From: Buttiauxella noackiae ATCC 51607
GTDB lineage: Bacteria; Pseudomonadota; Gammaproteobacteria; Enterobacterales; Enterobacteriaceae
Length of the DNA stretch: 64,000 bases
NCBI RefSeq assembly: GCF_001654865.1
Contig: NZ_LXEO01000064.1
Span: forward strand, 1-64,000
Direction: 5' to 3'
The notes beneath the pieces were generated by a model. The model worked only from the letters and a program-made list of their open reading frames with translations. It was not told where the DNA came from and made no database searches. Below, one piece after another: positions 17,413 through 26,913 of the stretch. Positions within the stretch are counted from its first letter, which is position 1. Each line of letters opens with the position of its first letter. The translations under genes were made by a program, and so were the position numbers.

Positions 17413-19779
17413 ATGCACACACAAGCAATATTTGAGTTAAGTCAGGAAGCCGAGCGGTTATTACAACTTGCCCTGCAAAATCTGAATACACTAAAAACAG
17501 TTTCTTTTACTACACAGCATGACGTTAATTATTTTGGGCAGTTCCAAACTGGAGGGGCTGTCCCTGCAAAATTTAGCCCACGAAGCATCCTGGCGCAGCA
17601 GGCTATGCTGCAAAATGAGTTACGCAAAATAACTCAGCATGAAATGGTATTGGCGATTGTCGGAACAGTAAAAGCGGGAAAATCAACCACCATTAATGCC
17701 ATTATTGGGACTGAGGTCTTACCTAACCGTAATCGCCCTATGACAGCATTACCGACACTCATTCGCCATACCCCTGGCCAGCGTGAGCCCGTGCTGCATT
17801 TTCCCTATGTTCAACCCATCGAACAGCTTATGAATACGTTGCAAATTCGTTTGCAACAAACCGATCGCGAAACGCTGTCAAAGCATCTGGAAATTGATCG
17901 GGATATGGCGGGATTATTAACCCGTATTTCCCAGGGGGAATCTTTCGCTAAGCATTATCTTGGTGCTCAACCTATTTTCCATTGCCTGAAAAGCCTTAAT
18001 GATTTAGTGCGTTTATCGAAAGCATTGGATGTGGCTTTTCCATTTAAGGCCTATGCCGCTATTGAACATGTCCCTGTTATTGAAGTGGAGTTTGTCCATT
18101 TAGCAGGAATGGATGAAGCCTACGGGCAACTGACATTACTCGATACTCCTGGGCCAAACGAAGCCGGGCAGCCGCATCTGCAAAAAATGCTTCAGGAGCA
18201 GTTGTCGCAGGCGTCTGCTGTGTTGGCGGTATTGGATTACACCCAATTAAAATCCGTTTCTGACGAAGATGTACGTAAAGCGATATTGGGCACCGCGTCA
18301 TCTGTCCCGCTCTATGCGTTGGTGAATAAGTTCGACCAAAAAGACAGAAATGGTGACGATGCAGAACAGGTTAAAGCGTTAATTTCTGGCACGTTGATGA
18401 AAGGAACGATTGAGCCTCACCATGTCTTCCCTGTGTCATCGATGTGGGGATATCTGGCTAACCGTGCCCGCCATGAATTGGCATTGCACGGCAAATTACC
18501 GGACCCGAATGAACAACGTTGGGTGCAGGATTTTGCCGATATTGCTTTGGGGCGTCGCTGGCAAAGTGAGGATTTGGCCGATGTTGGTGCGCTGCGCCAG
18601 GCAGCTGAGTTGCTGTGGGAGGACTCGCAGTTTGCTGAGCCCATCCAGACGGTACTTCATGCTGCACATGCCAATGCTTCAATGTACGCACTGCGTTCTG
18701 CCTGCCAGAAATTGCTGAATTACACCCAGGGCGCGGAGGATTACCTTAATTTCCGCTGCCAGGGCCTGCGTATTGCCAGCCAGCAGTTGCAGCATAATAT
18801 CGCAGCCCTTGAAGATGACATGAGTCTTGCCGCTTCCAGTCAGAAGGCCGCAAACGTCGTTTCCCAGAGCAATATGAAGCTGGCTGTTGAAGCAATGAGT
18901 GATTTTATTCGACGTTACGAACAGCAGATTAATGACAATATTCAGGACTATTTTCAGCATGGAAAAGTGCCTGAAAAGCTGACACGGCAGGCTCTGTCGT
19001 TTGGGACTCAGCGCGGTCATGACTTTGATGCGCGCTATGAAACGCTCAGTTTTGACGATGAAGAATCGGCACAAATTGCGCTGCACAGGATCCGCGCTTC
19101 TTGCGAAATCATCCTGACCGCCGCGCAGGAAAAGATGACTGAAGAGTTAACTCATCTTTTTAGTTATCTGGAAGTTGAGCTGGCAGATACGCTGCGTAAC
19201 ACCCTAAAACCGATAGAGGCTCGCGTTGCACAAGGGTTAGCGCAAGCAGGATTTCGAACCAATATCAGTCTGCCGGTATTTCACGTCGGCTTATTAAACT
19301 TCAATGCTAATCAGGCATTTAATGAACTCATTGAAGAGCAGGATATTCCTGTCTCCCAACTGCGACGCCAGGCCGGGATGCGTGGAACGGTTGCGCGCTG
19401 GCTTAATAGCGAGGATTGGGGCTGGGAAGGATATACCGTGATGCAAAGCCGCTACGTCATTTCTTTAGCCGATGTACAACACAAACTGTGTCAGCACGTC
19501 AGCGATTTTCTGCTGCAGCTTAATCAGAATATGGCCACGCAAATTGAAATGTCTGTGACTGAGGGAATGGCGGCGTTCTTTGCCGATTTTTCCCACGCAC
19601 TGGAAGCGATACGTCTGAACCTGCAGCAAAGCCTGAATGTGCGTCAGCAAAATGAAGACGCGGTGGCCGCTTTGCGCCAACAGCTGCAGCAGTGCGTAAG
19701 AATCACACGTTACATCCATGAGGACTCCCGCCTGTTGCGGGATGATATTCAGACGCTTTTTACGGTAGAACAGCAATGA
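17413..19779 (+). CDS. crfC: CrfC, dynamin-like GTPase (clamp-binding sister-fork colocalisation factor)
   Basis: CrfC (YjdA) is a dynamin-family GTPase that in E. coli binds the DnaN clamp and keeps sister replisomes together. The GTPase domain shows P-loop GTVKAGKSTT (residues about 84-93), switch DTPGPNEAG near residue 250 and NKFD for guanine. The N-terminus, starting around ELSQEAERLLQLAL, is where the E. coli clamp-binding motif lies. The rest is long helical stalk. At 788 residues it is longer than the 742 of E. coli, the extra length lying in the middle-to-C-terminal helical part. Its stop overlaps the yjcZ start (ATGA). Confidence 0.93.
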   Translation: MHTQAIFELSQEAERLLQLALQNLNTLKTVSFTTQHDVNYFGQFQTGGAVPAKFSPRSILAQQAMLQNELRKITQHEMVLAIVGTVKAGKSTTINAIIGTEVLPNRNRPMTALPTLIRHTPGQREPVLHFPYVQPIEQLMNTLQIRLQQTDRETLSKHLEIDRDMAGLLTRISQGESFAKHYLGAQPIFHCLKSLNDLVRLSKALDVAFPFKAYAAIEHVPVIEVEFVHLAGMDEAYGQLTLLDTPGPNEAGQPHLQKMLQEQLSQASAVLAVLDYTQLKSVSDEDVRKAILGTASSVPLYALVNKFDQKDRNGDDAEQVKALISGTLMKGTIEPHHVFPVSSMWGYLANRARHELALHGKLPDPNEQRWVQDFADIALGRRWQSEDLADVGALRQAAELLWEDSQFAEPIQTVLHAAHANASMYALRSACQKLLNYTQGAEDYLNFRCQGLRIASQQLQHNIAALEDDMSLAASSQKAANVVSQSNMKLAVEAMSDFIRRYEQQINDNIQDYFQHGKVPEKLTRQALSFGTQRGHDFDARYETLSFDDEESAQIALHRIRASCEIILTAAQEKMTEELTHLFSYLEVELADTLRNTLKPIEARVAQGLAQAGFRTNISLPVFHVGLLNFNANQAFNELIEEQDIPVSQLRRQAGMRGTVARWLNSEDWGWEGYTVMQSRYVISLADVQHKLCQHVSDFLLQLNQNMATQIEMSVTEGMAAFFADFSHALEAIRLNLQQSLNVRQQNEDAVAALRQQLQQCVRITRYIHEDSRLLRDDIQTLFTVEQQ

Positions 19780-20669
19780 GCAGTGTATTACTAGGTACTC
19801 AAACTGGCGCTTTAGAGTGTGTTGCAGAGAAGTTTGTCGTTGATTTTGCCAGAAATAGCGGTATCTCTCGTGAGCCATGGCGCTCCCAGCAAAGCAAAGC
19901 GTATTACCAGAGGCTGACCGGGGAGTTTATCGGCCAGAGTCAGTTGCAGAAATGGGCAGTGGATGAGGTTTTGCTCGAAAAACCAGAAGTTATGCTGGCG
20001 ATGCTTGGGCACCTTTGCCAGCGGGTGGCGAAAAAACACCATGCTATTGAGAAAGTGTATGAAAGCATCTCTGCTATGGCGTTAACTTCGGCAAGGGTGA
20101 CCAGTGACGCTTCAGAAGCCCGCATGCAGCTCGTTCAGGTTCAGCAGCAACTGGCGCAGCGTGTCGGCAAACTGGAAACACAATTGCAGGGCACCGACCT
20201 CGCTCATCTGGGTTCCGTACATTGCGAGCAAGTTTTTGCACGTTGGCAGGCTGGGCATTATTTTACCTTTTCTCCTGCTGGTCGTTGTTATGTCGCGTTG
20301 CAGGAACTGTACTGGGGCGCGTTTGGTGATGCGCTGCGCTTTGGCCGTTTATCGCAGGGCACAGAGCTAATTGAGCAAGCTCGCGCGCTGGCAATCAGCC
20401 AACTCGCCCACGATGTAAATGCTTCAGCCCGCACGCGCCATTACTACTACGAGTGGCTGAAGTTTCCTTCAACCGCAGGAATGATGGAAAGCAAAGAAGC
20501 CATGGCATGGCTTGGTGATGATTGTGACAGTGAACATCAGCCCGTTAGTTTTGCCACTACCCAAACACATCAGGGCGTTTCACTCGGTATGCCACGTATT
20601 TGTTCCGCAATGCGTTTAGGAAGTGCGATGGTCGATGAAGTGTTTATTGATGGGGGATTTACCAAATAA
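19776..20669 (+). CDS. yjcZ: YjcZ, partner gene of crfC
   Basis: The 297-residue soluble protein corresponds to E. coli YjcZ (292), which sits in the same position after crfC. It has a helical region around residues 95-150 rich in Gln and Ala (MQLVQVQQQLAQRVGKLETQ) that may form a coiled coil. The C-terminus ends AMVDEVFIDGGFTK. Its biochemical function is unknown; overexpression affects motility in E. coli. The ATGA overlap with crfC argues that the two products act together. Confidence 0.92.
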   Translation: MSSVLLGTQTGALECVAEKFVVDFARNSGISREPWRSQQSKAYYQRLTGEFIGQSQLQKWAVDEVLLEKPEVMLAMLGHLCQRVAKKHHAIEKVYESISAMALTSARVTSDASEARMQLVQVQQQLAQRVGKLETQLQGTDLAHLGSVHCEQVFARWQAGHYFTFSPAGRCYVALQELYWGAFGDALRFGRLSQGTELIEQARALAISQLAHDVNASARTRHYYYEWLKFPSTAGMMESKEAMAWLGDDCDSEHQPVSFATTQTHQGVSLGMPRICSAMRLGSAMVDEVFIDGGFTK

Positions 20670-20681
20670 AATCTTATTATT

Positions 20682-20740
20682 CCGGTGTGAGGTTGCTGAT
20701 GAATACAATATGATTTAAAAACAGCGTTTACACCGGTTTT
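20682..20740 (+). terminator. Possible terminator after yjcZ
   Basis: CCGGTGT at 20682 pairs with ACACCGG at 20730, which is followed by TTTT. The loop is about 40 bases, so this is a weak call. Confidence 0.3.
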
Positions 20741-20904
20741 GAAATATATCTAAACGCGGAAGATTTTCTTATTATGTCGCAAATTTAGATATTAAATTTC
20801 AATGTCATCCTAAAAAGTAACAGCGCTATCTTTCTGTTTATCATCACTAAACTATGCTTTGTATCATTTAGCCCCGCAAAAGTACCAGACAATAAAACCA
20901 ATTC

Positions 20905-20920
20905 TGTGTCGCGCCTCACT
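20905..20920 (+). promoter_or_regulatory. CRP-like site upstream of PTS operon
   Basis: TGTGT-CGCGCC-TCACT fits the CRP pattern TGTGA-N6-TCACA with one mismatch in each half. It lies about 85 bases before the PTS IIB start and upstream of the AT-rich GAATATATTTT, a possible -10 region. Catabolite control is expected for a beta-glucoside operon. The rest of the 328-base gap is AT-rich with no further signal I can name. Confidence 0.5.
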
Positions 20921-20997
20921 TGCTGCTTTTTCCCCCACTCCTCAGAATATATTTTGCCGCATGCTGCGGATGACCTCATTTACTACGCCAGGGAGAA

Positions 20998-21315
20998 GTG
21001 ATGAAAAAGATCTTTTTGTGCTGTGCCGCCGGAATGTCCACCAGCATGTTAGTCGAAAGAATGAAACAGTCCGCCGCCAGCCGAAATATTGAAGTAGAAA
21101 TTACGGCGGTGCCGGTGTCTGAATTTGACCAAATCATCACGGACGCTGATGTCATTTTGCTTGGGCCACAGGTGAAATTCCAGTTACAGAGTATATCCAG
21201 CGCAGCCGCGCCACACGGCGTGCCGGTGGCAGCGATTGATATGATGCTGTACGGCTCAATGCAGGGCGATAAGGTGCTGGATCAGGCCCTGTCTTTATTA
21301 AAAAACGCACAATAA
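20998..21315 (+). CDS. PTS lactose/cellobiose-family IIB component
   Basis: This 105-residue cytoplasmic phosphocarrier receives phosphate from IIA on a cysteine and passes it to the sugar bound by IIC. The active-site loop is LCCAAGMSTS near the N-terminus; the second Cys aligns with the phosphorylated Cys of ChbB. The middle reads ADVILLGPQVKFQ, also typical. The gene leads a three-gene operon, 9 bases before the glucosidase gene, with AGGGAGAA as ribosome site. Confidence 0.92.
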   Translation: MMKKIFLCCAAGMSTSMLVERMKQSAASRNIEVEITAVPVSEFDQIITDADVILLGPQVKFQLQSISSAAAPHGVPVAAIDMMLYGSMQGDKVLDQALSLLKNAQ

Positions 21316-21324
21316 GGATGGGTC

Positions 21325-22716
21325 ATGAAATACCGTTTTCCTGAGAATTTCTGGTGGGGTACAGCAACCAGCGCAACACAATCCGAAGGGCACCAGGCCG
21401 GAGATGGCAAAGGCGAAAATATTTGGGATTATGCCTCACATCATTTTAACGAACGCTTCTTGGGTGGCGTAACCGCGGACGATACCTCAACGTTTTACCA
21501 GAACTATCGGGAAGACATTCAACGCGCCAAAGATATTGGTCTGAATTCATTTCGAACCTCAATTTCCTGGTCACGCCTTATTCCTGATGGTGACGGGGAA
21601 ATTAATCCTCAGGCAGTCGATTTTTATAACGCAGTGATTGATGAGCTAAATGCTCAGGGCATCGAGCCGTTTATTAATCTTTATCACTTCGATATGCCGA
21701 TGGCGCTCCAGGAAAAAGGCGGTTTTGAAAACCGTGAAGTTGTAGATGCGTTTGCCCGCTACGCGCGAATTTGTTACGAGCATTTTGGCGACCGGGTGCG
21801 CTACTGGTTCACCTTTAACGAACCGCTAATTCCTGCTGAAGCAGGTTATTTGCATCCTCGCCATTACCCTTATGTGACCAGTTTCCGCCGTGCTGCGCAG
21901 GTGTTGCATCATATCGTTCTGGCCCATTGCAAAGCGGTTGCTGCCTGGCGTGAGCTGAATATTGCCGGGCAGATTGGCATCATTATGGATGTTATTCCGG
22001 TTTATCCACGCAGCGATACACCGGAGGACTTACACGCCGCAGAAATGGCCGATCTATTTTATACCCGCAGTATTAACGAGCCGATTTTGCTTGGACGCTA
22101 CCCGGATGAACTGATCGCCATTTTGAAAGAGTACGATCAATTGCCGGTAATTCAGCCAGGTGATTGTGAGCTTATCGCCAACACGCGTATTGATTTACTG
22201 GGAATTAATTATTATCGCCCGCGCCGTGTTAAAGCGCGTGAAACCCTGCTCGAAGAACCGCACGGTTTTGTGCCAGAGCGATTTTTTGAAGAATACATTA
22301 TGCCGGGGCGCAGGATGAATACCTCGCGCGGCATTGAGATTTATCCTGCGGCACTTTATGACATCGCGATGGTGGTGAAAGATCGCTACGGCAATTTGCC
22401 GTGGTTTGTCTCGGAAAACGGCATCGGTATTTCTGACGAAGAACAGTTCATGGTTAACGGCCAGGTGCAGGATGATTACCGCATTGAGTTTCTTCAGGAA
22501 CACCTGAGTTATTTACATCAGGCCATTGCCGATGGCAGTAACTGCCTGGGTTATCACATGTGGACGTTTATCGACTGTTGGTCATGGCAAAACGCTTATA
22601 AAAATCGCTATGGTTTTTATCGTCTGGATTTAGAAACTCAGCAGCGTTCGCTTAAAAAATCGGGCCTGTGGTTTAAGGCTGTGATTGAAAATAACGGATT
22701 CGAGGGGGCGCAATAA
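21325..22716 (+). CDS. 6-phospho-beta-glucosidase (GH1)
   Basis: The 463-residue enzyme belongs to glycoside hydrolase family 1 and should split phosphorylated beta-glucosides imported by the neighbouring PTS. It has the N-terminal FPENFWWGTATSATQSEG, the acid/base Glu in FTFNEP (near residue 169) and the nucleophile Glu in VSENGIG (near residue 362). The stop overlaps the IIC start as TAATG. The exact sugar (cellobiose, arbutin or salicin) cannot be read from sequence. Confidence 0.92.
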   Translation: MKYRFPENFWWGTATSATQSEGHQAGDGKGENIWDYASHHFNERFLGGVTADDTSTFYQNYREDIQRAKDIGLNSFRTSISWSRLIPDGDGEINPQAVDFYNAVIDELNAQGIEPFINLYHFDMPMALQEKGGFENREVVDAFARYARICYEHFGDRVRYWFTFNEPLIPAEAGYLHPRHYPYVTSFRRAAQVLHHIVLAHCKAVAAWRELNIAGQIGIIMDVIPVYPRSDTPEDLHAAEMADLFYTRSINEPILLGRYPDELIAILKEYDQLPVIQPGDCELIANTRIDLLGINYYRPRRVKARETLLEEPHGFVPERFFEEYIMPGRRMNTSRGIEIYPAALYDIAMVVKDRYGNLPWFVSENGIGISDEEQFMVNGQVQDDYRIEFLQEHLSYLHQAIADGSNCLGYHMWTFIDCWSWQNAYKNRYGFYRLDLETQQRSLKKSGLWFKAVIENNGFEGAQ

Positions 22717-24041
22717 TGTCTTACTTTGAACAACTGGCTGAAAAAATGCTGCCGGTGGCAAATGCCATTGGCAACCAGCGGCATATGCAGGCAATCCGTA
22801 ATGGGCTTATCTCAATTTTACCGCTGACTATTGTCGGGTCATTCTTCGTTATTTTGCTCAATATCCCGATAAAAGGTTATATGGATTTCATCGCGCCATA
22901 TCGCGATATGCTGGATGTGCCGTTCCGTTTTACCGTGGGATTAATGTCGCTGTATGCTGCTTTTACTATCGGTTCGTTCCTCGGTAAAAGTTACAAGCTC
23001 AACGATATTACCAGCGGGCTGTTGGCGATGCTGGCGACATTGCTGATGATTGTGCCCGTCAACATCAAACAAGGCATTACCGTTGCCGGAGACGCGGTTT
23101 CCGGACGTTATATTCCCATTACTTCGCTAAGTTCTCAGGGGCTATTTGGCGCGATTATTTCCTCACTGATTGCTATTGAGATTTACCGTTTTATTAAAGT
23201 CAGAAATATTGAAATAAAAATGCCAGAGGGCGTGCCACCGGTGGTGGCTAGTTCGTTTTCCGCGTTATTTCCGACTCTGGCGGTAGTGTTGATCTTCTGG
23301 ATCCCGCGTCACTTTTTGAATATCGATATTAACGCCATCATCAGTTACATCATCATGCCGCTCAAAGGGTTTATGACCGGTACGAACCTGTTCGGCGGCA
23401 TTGTTACGCAGTTCTTTATCGATCTGTTCTGGGTATTCGGTATTCATGGCCATGCGGTGATGGGGCCATTGATTCGCCCGCTTTGGGATCAGGCGATTGT
23501 GCAGAATATGGAGATGTTCCAGGCGGGCACCAGCGCTTACGAACTGCCAAATATTTTCACCGAGCAGTTCTTCCAGTGGTATGCGCAGATGGGCGGTACG
23601 GGCTCGACACTGGCGCTGGTCGTGTTGTTTATCCGTTCTAAAGCGGCTTATTTGAAATCGTTGGGGAAACTGTCGTTTATTCCGGGGCTGTTTAACATCA
23701 ACGAACCGATGATTTTCGGTGCACCAATAGTGATGAACCCGATTCTGGCTGTTCCCTTTATTCTTGCGCCGATGGCAAACACTGTAGTGGTGTATCTGTT
23801 TACCATCACCGGAATTATTCCACGCATGATGGTGAAACCACCGTTCACTATTCCTGCTCCGTTAGGGGCGTTGATCACCTCTAACTGGAATCTGGTTGCC
23901 TGTGGGCTGGTGTTCGTCTGCTTCTTTATTTCATTGGCTATCTACTATCCATTCTTCAAGGTTTACGAGAAGAAGATGCTGGAAACCGAGCAGCAACAGC
24001 GCGAAGAAGAAGAGAAGGCGAAACAGTTGGCGAATGCTTAA
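22716..24041 (+). CDS. PTS lactose/cellobiose-family IIC permease
   Basis: The 441-residue integral membrane protein is the sugar-translocating IIC of the cellobiose type. The N-terminus (AEKMLPVANAIGNQRHMQAIRNG) and the substrate-site region FNINEPMIFGAPIVMNP (residues about 327-343) are characteristic. The tail is a charged helix rich in Glu, Gln and Lys. No IIA gene follows, so phosphate must come from a IIA encoded elsewhere. Confidence 0.93.
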   Translation: MSYFEQLAEKMLPVANAIGNQRHMQAIRNGLISILPLTIVGSFFVILLNIPIKGYMDFIAPYRDMLDVPFRFTVGLMSLYAAFTIGSFLGKSYKLNDITSGLLAMLATLLMIVPVNIKQGITVAGDAVSGRYIPITSLSSQGLFGAIISSLIAIEIYRFIKVRNIEIKMPEGVPPVVASSFSALFPTLAVVLIFWIPRHFLNIDINAIISYIIMPLKGFMTGTNLFGGIVTQFFIDLFWVFGIHGHAVMGPLIRPLWDQAIVQNMEMFQAGTSAYELPNIFTEQFFQWYAQMGGTGSTLALVVLFIRSKAAYLKSLGKLSFIPGLFNINEPMIFGAPIVMNPILAVPFILAPMANTVVVYLFTITGIIPRMMVKPPFTIPAPLGALITSNWNLVACGLVFVCFFISLAIYYPFFKVYEKKMLETEQQQREEEEKAKQLANA

Positions 24042-24049
24042 ACCCTCCT

Positions 24050-24075
24050 GGCCCTCTCCTTTCCAGGAGAGGGCC
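24050..24075. terminator. Terminator hairpin between convergent IIC and LysR genes
   Basis: GGCCCTCTCC and GGAGAGGGCC form a perfect 10-bp stem with a six-base loop, placed between two converging genes. T runs are short (CAATTTGC), so it may act as a bidirectional but modest terminator. Confidence 0.6.
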
Positions 24076-24081
24076 AATTTG

Positions 24082-24990
24082 CTACTTAACCCGAACCTCA
24101 TCCAAAATCCAATCATGAAACGCCTGAACTTCCGGGCGTTTCAATGAAGCACTTGAACAAACAACATAATAAGACCAGTTAATCGGCCAGCGGTTTTTTG
24201 GGAATAGCTGAACCAGACGGCCAATATCTAAATCCTGTTGCACCAGCGCCTTGCGTACTAACGCAACCCCTCGACCAGTGAGTACAGCCTGAATCACGGT
24301 AGCGGTCGAGTTAATGTGTTGGCGAGTCTGGTAAAGATTATCCAGCCCAATTTGCATCAACACATTCTCCCATGATGGGAAGTTGGCCCCAGGGTGTGGC
24401 GTATCATCCTGAATCAACTTTTGATAAGACAGCCAGGCGGCATTGGCATCGCCCTCAGCGGGAAGTAATGACGGGCTACAAATCATCACCACCTCTTCAT
24501 CCATCATCCAGTCAGCGACCAGTCCAGGCCAGCTCCCAGGGCCGCAGCGGATACCAATATCGGCCTCACCATGTGTCAGATCGATAAGTCGGTCTGCGAC
24601 ATCAAGGCGCACATCTATCGTTTCATAACGTTCGGAAAAGCGGTTGAGCCGTGGCATTAGCCAGTTCATCACTAATACTTGCGACGCGGTGATCACCAAC
24701 ACTGAACGTGCTTTGCGGCCACGAAGTTTTTTTAACCCCATTTCGAGTTTATCCAGCCCGAGGGAAATATCGTCGAGCGCTTCCTGAGCTTCATGAATCA
24801 GCGTCAAACGCTCATTCCCGGAGCGGCTGCGGTTGAGTAAGGGATGTCCAACCCACTCTTCCAGTGCGCGCACCAACTGGCCCACGGCGGCAGGCGTGAC
24901 GCCTAATTCATTTGCCGCACCGGTAAAACTACCGTGGCGCGCCGTAGCCTCGAAGGCTTGCAGCCATTTCAGTCTATTCAATGTTCGCAT
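24082..24990 (-). CDS. LysR-family transcriptional regulator (GcvA-like)
   Basis: The 302-residue protein has the LysR layout. A winged helix-turn-helix (LQAFEATARHGSFTGAANEL, recognition PAAVGQLVRALE) occupies residues 1-65. An effector domain follows with ADIGIRCGPGSWPG, a phrase common in GcvA-like members. It is divergent from the short-chain dehydrogenase at 25178, which is the usual arrangement of a LysR regulator with its target. The ligand is unknown. Confidence 0.88.
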   Translation of the reverse strand: MRTLNRLKWLQAFEATARHGSFTGAANELGVTPAAVGQLVRALEEWVGHPLLNRSRSGNERLTLIHEAQEALDDISLGLDKLEMGLKKLRGRKARSVLVITASQVLVMNWLMPRLNRFSERYETIDVRLDVADRLIDLTHGEADIGIRCGPGSWPGLVADWMMDEEVVMICSPSLLPAEGDANAAWLSYQKLIQDDTPHPGANFPSWENVLMQIGLDNLYQTRQHINSTATVIQAVLTGRGVALVRKALVQQDLDIGRLVQLFPKNRWPINWSYYVVCSSASLKRPEVQAFHDWILDEVRVK

Positions 24991-25177
24991 GTATACGCCT
25001 TTTCATTAGCAGGCAATTAGCGTAGCGCAGGAGAAGCTAGTGAGATAGTTTTTCTTTCTCGGTGCGTTATTTCTTATGGTTCGTGGATGCCGTACTAAGC
25101 TGGCATTCTTTGCTCATCGACAGGGAGACAAGCTTCTCCTTGTATCAACTAACATAGAAATTATTGTGGAGAGAATC

Positions 25178-25951
25178 ATGAGCAACGTATTCGCAGGTAA
25201 AAAACTTTTGGTTGTTGGCGGCACAAGCGGCATGGGTCTGGAAACTGCACGTCTGGTGCTGGAACAGGGCGGTAGTGTGGTGTTGGTGGGTAATCGCCAG
25301 GAAAAAGCAGATGAAGCGCGTGCAGCACTTTCACCATTGGGTAAGGTCGACACCATCATTGCCAACCTGATAACCACTGAAGGTATGAAGCATGTGATGG
25401 CAACAGTAAATGCTGAGCATCAGGATATTGATCTGCTGGTTAACGCCGCTGGGGTCTTCTTCCCTAAAGCATTTACTGAACATGAAGAAGCCGATTACGA
25501 CATGTATATGAACATTAACCGCGCGACGTTTTTTATCACCCGTGATGTTGTGAAAAACATGATTGCCGCAGGCATTCAGGGTTCTATCGTAAATATCGGT
25601 TCTATGTGGGCGCAACAAGCGATTGGTGCAACACCTTCTTCTGCTTACTCCATGGCAAAAGCAGGCTTGCATGCGCTGACCAGGAATATAGCTATTGAGC
25701 TGGGTGGTAACGGGATTCGCGTGAATGCAGTATCGCCAGCGGTAGTACAAACACCCATTTATGAAGGTTTTATTCCGAAAGACGAAGTTCACGGCGTAAT
25801 GGACAGTTTCAATAGCTTCCACCCGATTGGCCGCGTAGGTACACCACGTGATGTCGCTGAAACTGTCGGGTTCCTGCTTTCCGATAAAGCGGGTTGGGTA
25901 ACCGGCGCGTTGTGGGATGTGGATGGTGGTGTGATGGCTGGCCGTAACTAA
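25178..25951 (+). CDS. Short-chain dehydrogenase/reductase
   Basis: The 257-residue enzyme is a classical SDR. It has the nucleotide-binding [11 protein letters not shown] (residues about 11-21), NAAG near residue 90, the catalytic Ser in NIGSM, and Tyr/Lys in YSMAKAG (near residues 163-167). A C-terminal segment reads [16 protein letters not shown](P) preference and substrate are not readable. I chose the ATG at 25178, preceded by GGAGAG; the frame opens earlier at 25076 without a ribosome site. It is divergent from the LysR gene. Confidence 0.9.
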   Translation: MSNVFAGKKLLVVGGTSGMGLETARLVLEQGGSVVLVGNRQEKADEARAALSPLGKVDTIIANLITTEGMKHVMATVNAEHQDIDLLVNAAGVFFPKAFTEHEEADYDMYMNINRATFFITRDVVKNMIAAGIQGSIVNIGSMWAQQAIGATPSSAYSMAKAGLHALTRNIAIELGGNGIRVNAVSPAVVQTPIYEGFIPKDEVHGVMDSFNSFHPIGRVGTPRDVAETVGFLLSDKAGWVTGALWDVDGGVMAGRN

Positions 25952-26294
25952 TCTTTAAGTACCGCCCTCATCCTCTCCCAATGGGAAGGGATGAGGGGAT
26001 AATATTGAAATAATTAACACTTTTTATTTAAGAACCCGCCTGAGTAATTGAAATCCCATTCCTACACATGTAGTCAAAATATGATCAGTATCATCTATAC
26101 CCTGATTAACCTATTTATTAAAAAGATAGACTAAATCAATAAAATTGGTTTTCTGTTCGTTGTTTACTCATGGTGTAAATATTTTAGAACACTTGGTCGG
26201 ACAAGTTATAATTTAATCTAACTCAGAATTACCTCTAAACGTAATAATATTACCGGCCTCGCTATTCTTTACTACACCAGGATGTTTTAACGCA
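25952..26294. other. Intergenic region upstream of evgA
   Basis: A terminator-like inverted repeat (CCTCATCC...GGGATGAGG, 25966-25997) follows the SDR gene. The remainder is AT-rich and carries the evgA promoter. A near-palindrome ACTTGGTCGGACAAGT at 26191-26206 abuts TATAAT at 26207-26212, a likely -10 box, leaving a leader of about 75 bases. Whether the palindrome is an operator is unknown. Confidence 0.45.
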
Positions 26295-26909
26295 ATGAAC
26301 GCGATAATCGTTGACGACCACCCATTGGCGCGTATCGCCATTCGCAATTTGCTCGATACCAACGGTATTACGGTCACCACTGAGCTCGATAGCGGTGAGC
26401 ATGCGGTACAAACCGTCGAGAAACTCAAGCCTGAACTATTAATTATCGATGTAGATATTCCCTGCATCAGTGGTATTGAAGTGCTGGAACAGCTACGTAA
26501 ACGGCACTACGTTGGCATCATTATTATCATCTCAGCCAAGAATGAACTGTTCTACGGTAAACGCAGCGCTGAATGCGGTGCTAATGGCTTTGTTAGCAAA
26601 AAAGAGGGCATGAACAACATCCTCGCGGCTATTGAGGCGGCAAAAAATGGTTACAGCTATTTCCCATTCTCACTCGAGCGCTTCAGCGGTGCCGCGACGA
26701 CAGAACAGGACAAGCTGGATACGTTATCTACCCAGGAAATGAAAGTATTACGCTATATCCTCAATGGCATTGATTACACAACCATTGCCAGCAAAATGAA
26801 TATTAGTAATAAAACCGTCAGTACTTATAAAAGTCGCTTAATGGAAAAGTTAGATTGCTCCTCATTAATGGAACTTTATGAATATGCGCAAAGAAATAAA
26901 ATAGGATAG
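26295..26909 (+). CDS. evgA: EvgA, LuxR/NarL-type response regulator
   Basis: EvgA is the response regulator of the EvgAS system. In E. coli it switches on acid resistance (via YdeO and GadE), the yfdX/frc genes and multidrug efflux. The 204-residue protein has the same length as E. coli EvgA. The receiver domain shows DD at 7-8 and the phosphoacceptor Asp52 in IIDVDIP. A LuxR-type helix-turn-helix closes the protein (TIASKMNISNKTVSTYKSR). It is followed four bases later by evgS. Confidence 0.94.
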   Translation: MNAIIVDDHPLARIAIRNLLDTNGITVTTELDSGEHAVQTVEKLKPELLIIDVDIPCISGIEVLEQLRKRHYVGIIIIISAKNELFYGKRSAECGANGFVSKKEGMNNILAAIEAAKNGYSYFPFSLERFSGAATTEQDKLDTLSTQEMKVLRYILNGIDYTTIASKMNISNKTVSTYKSRLMEKLDCSSLMELYEYAQRNKIG

Positions 26910-26913
26910 TGAT

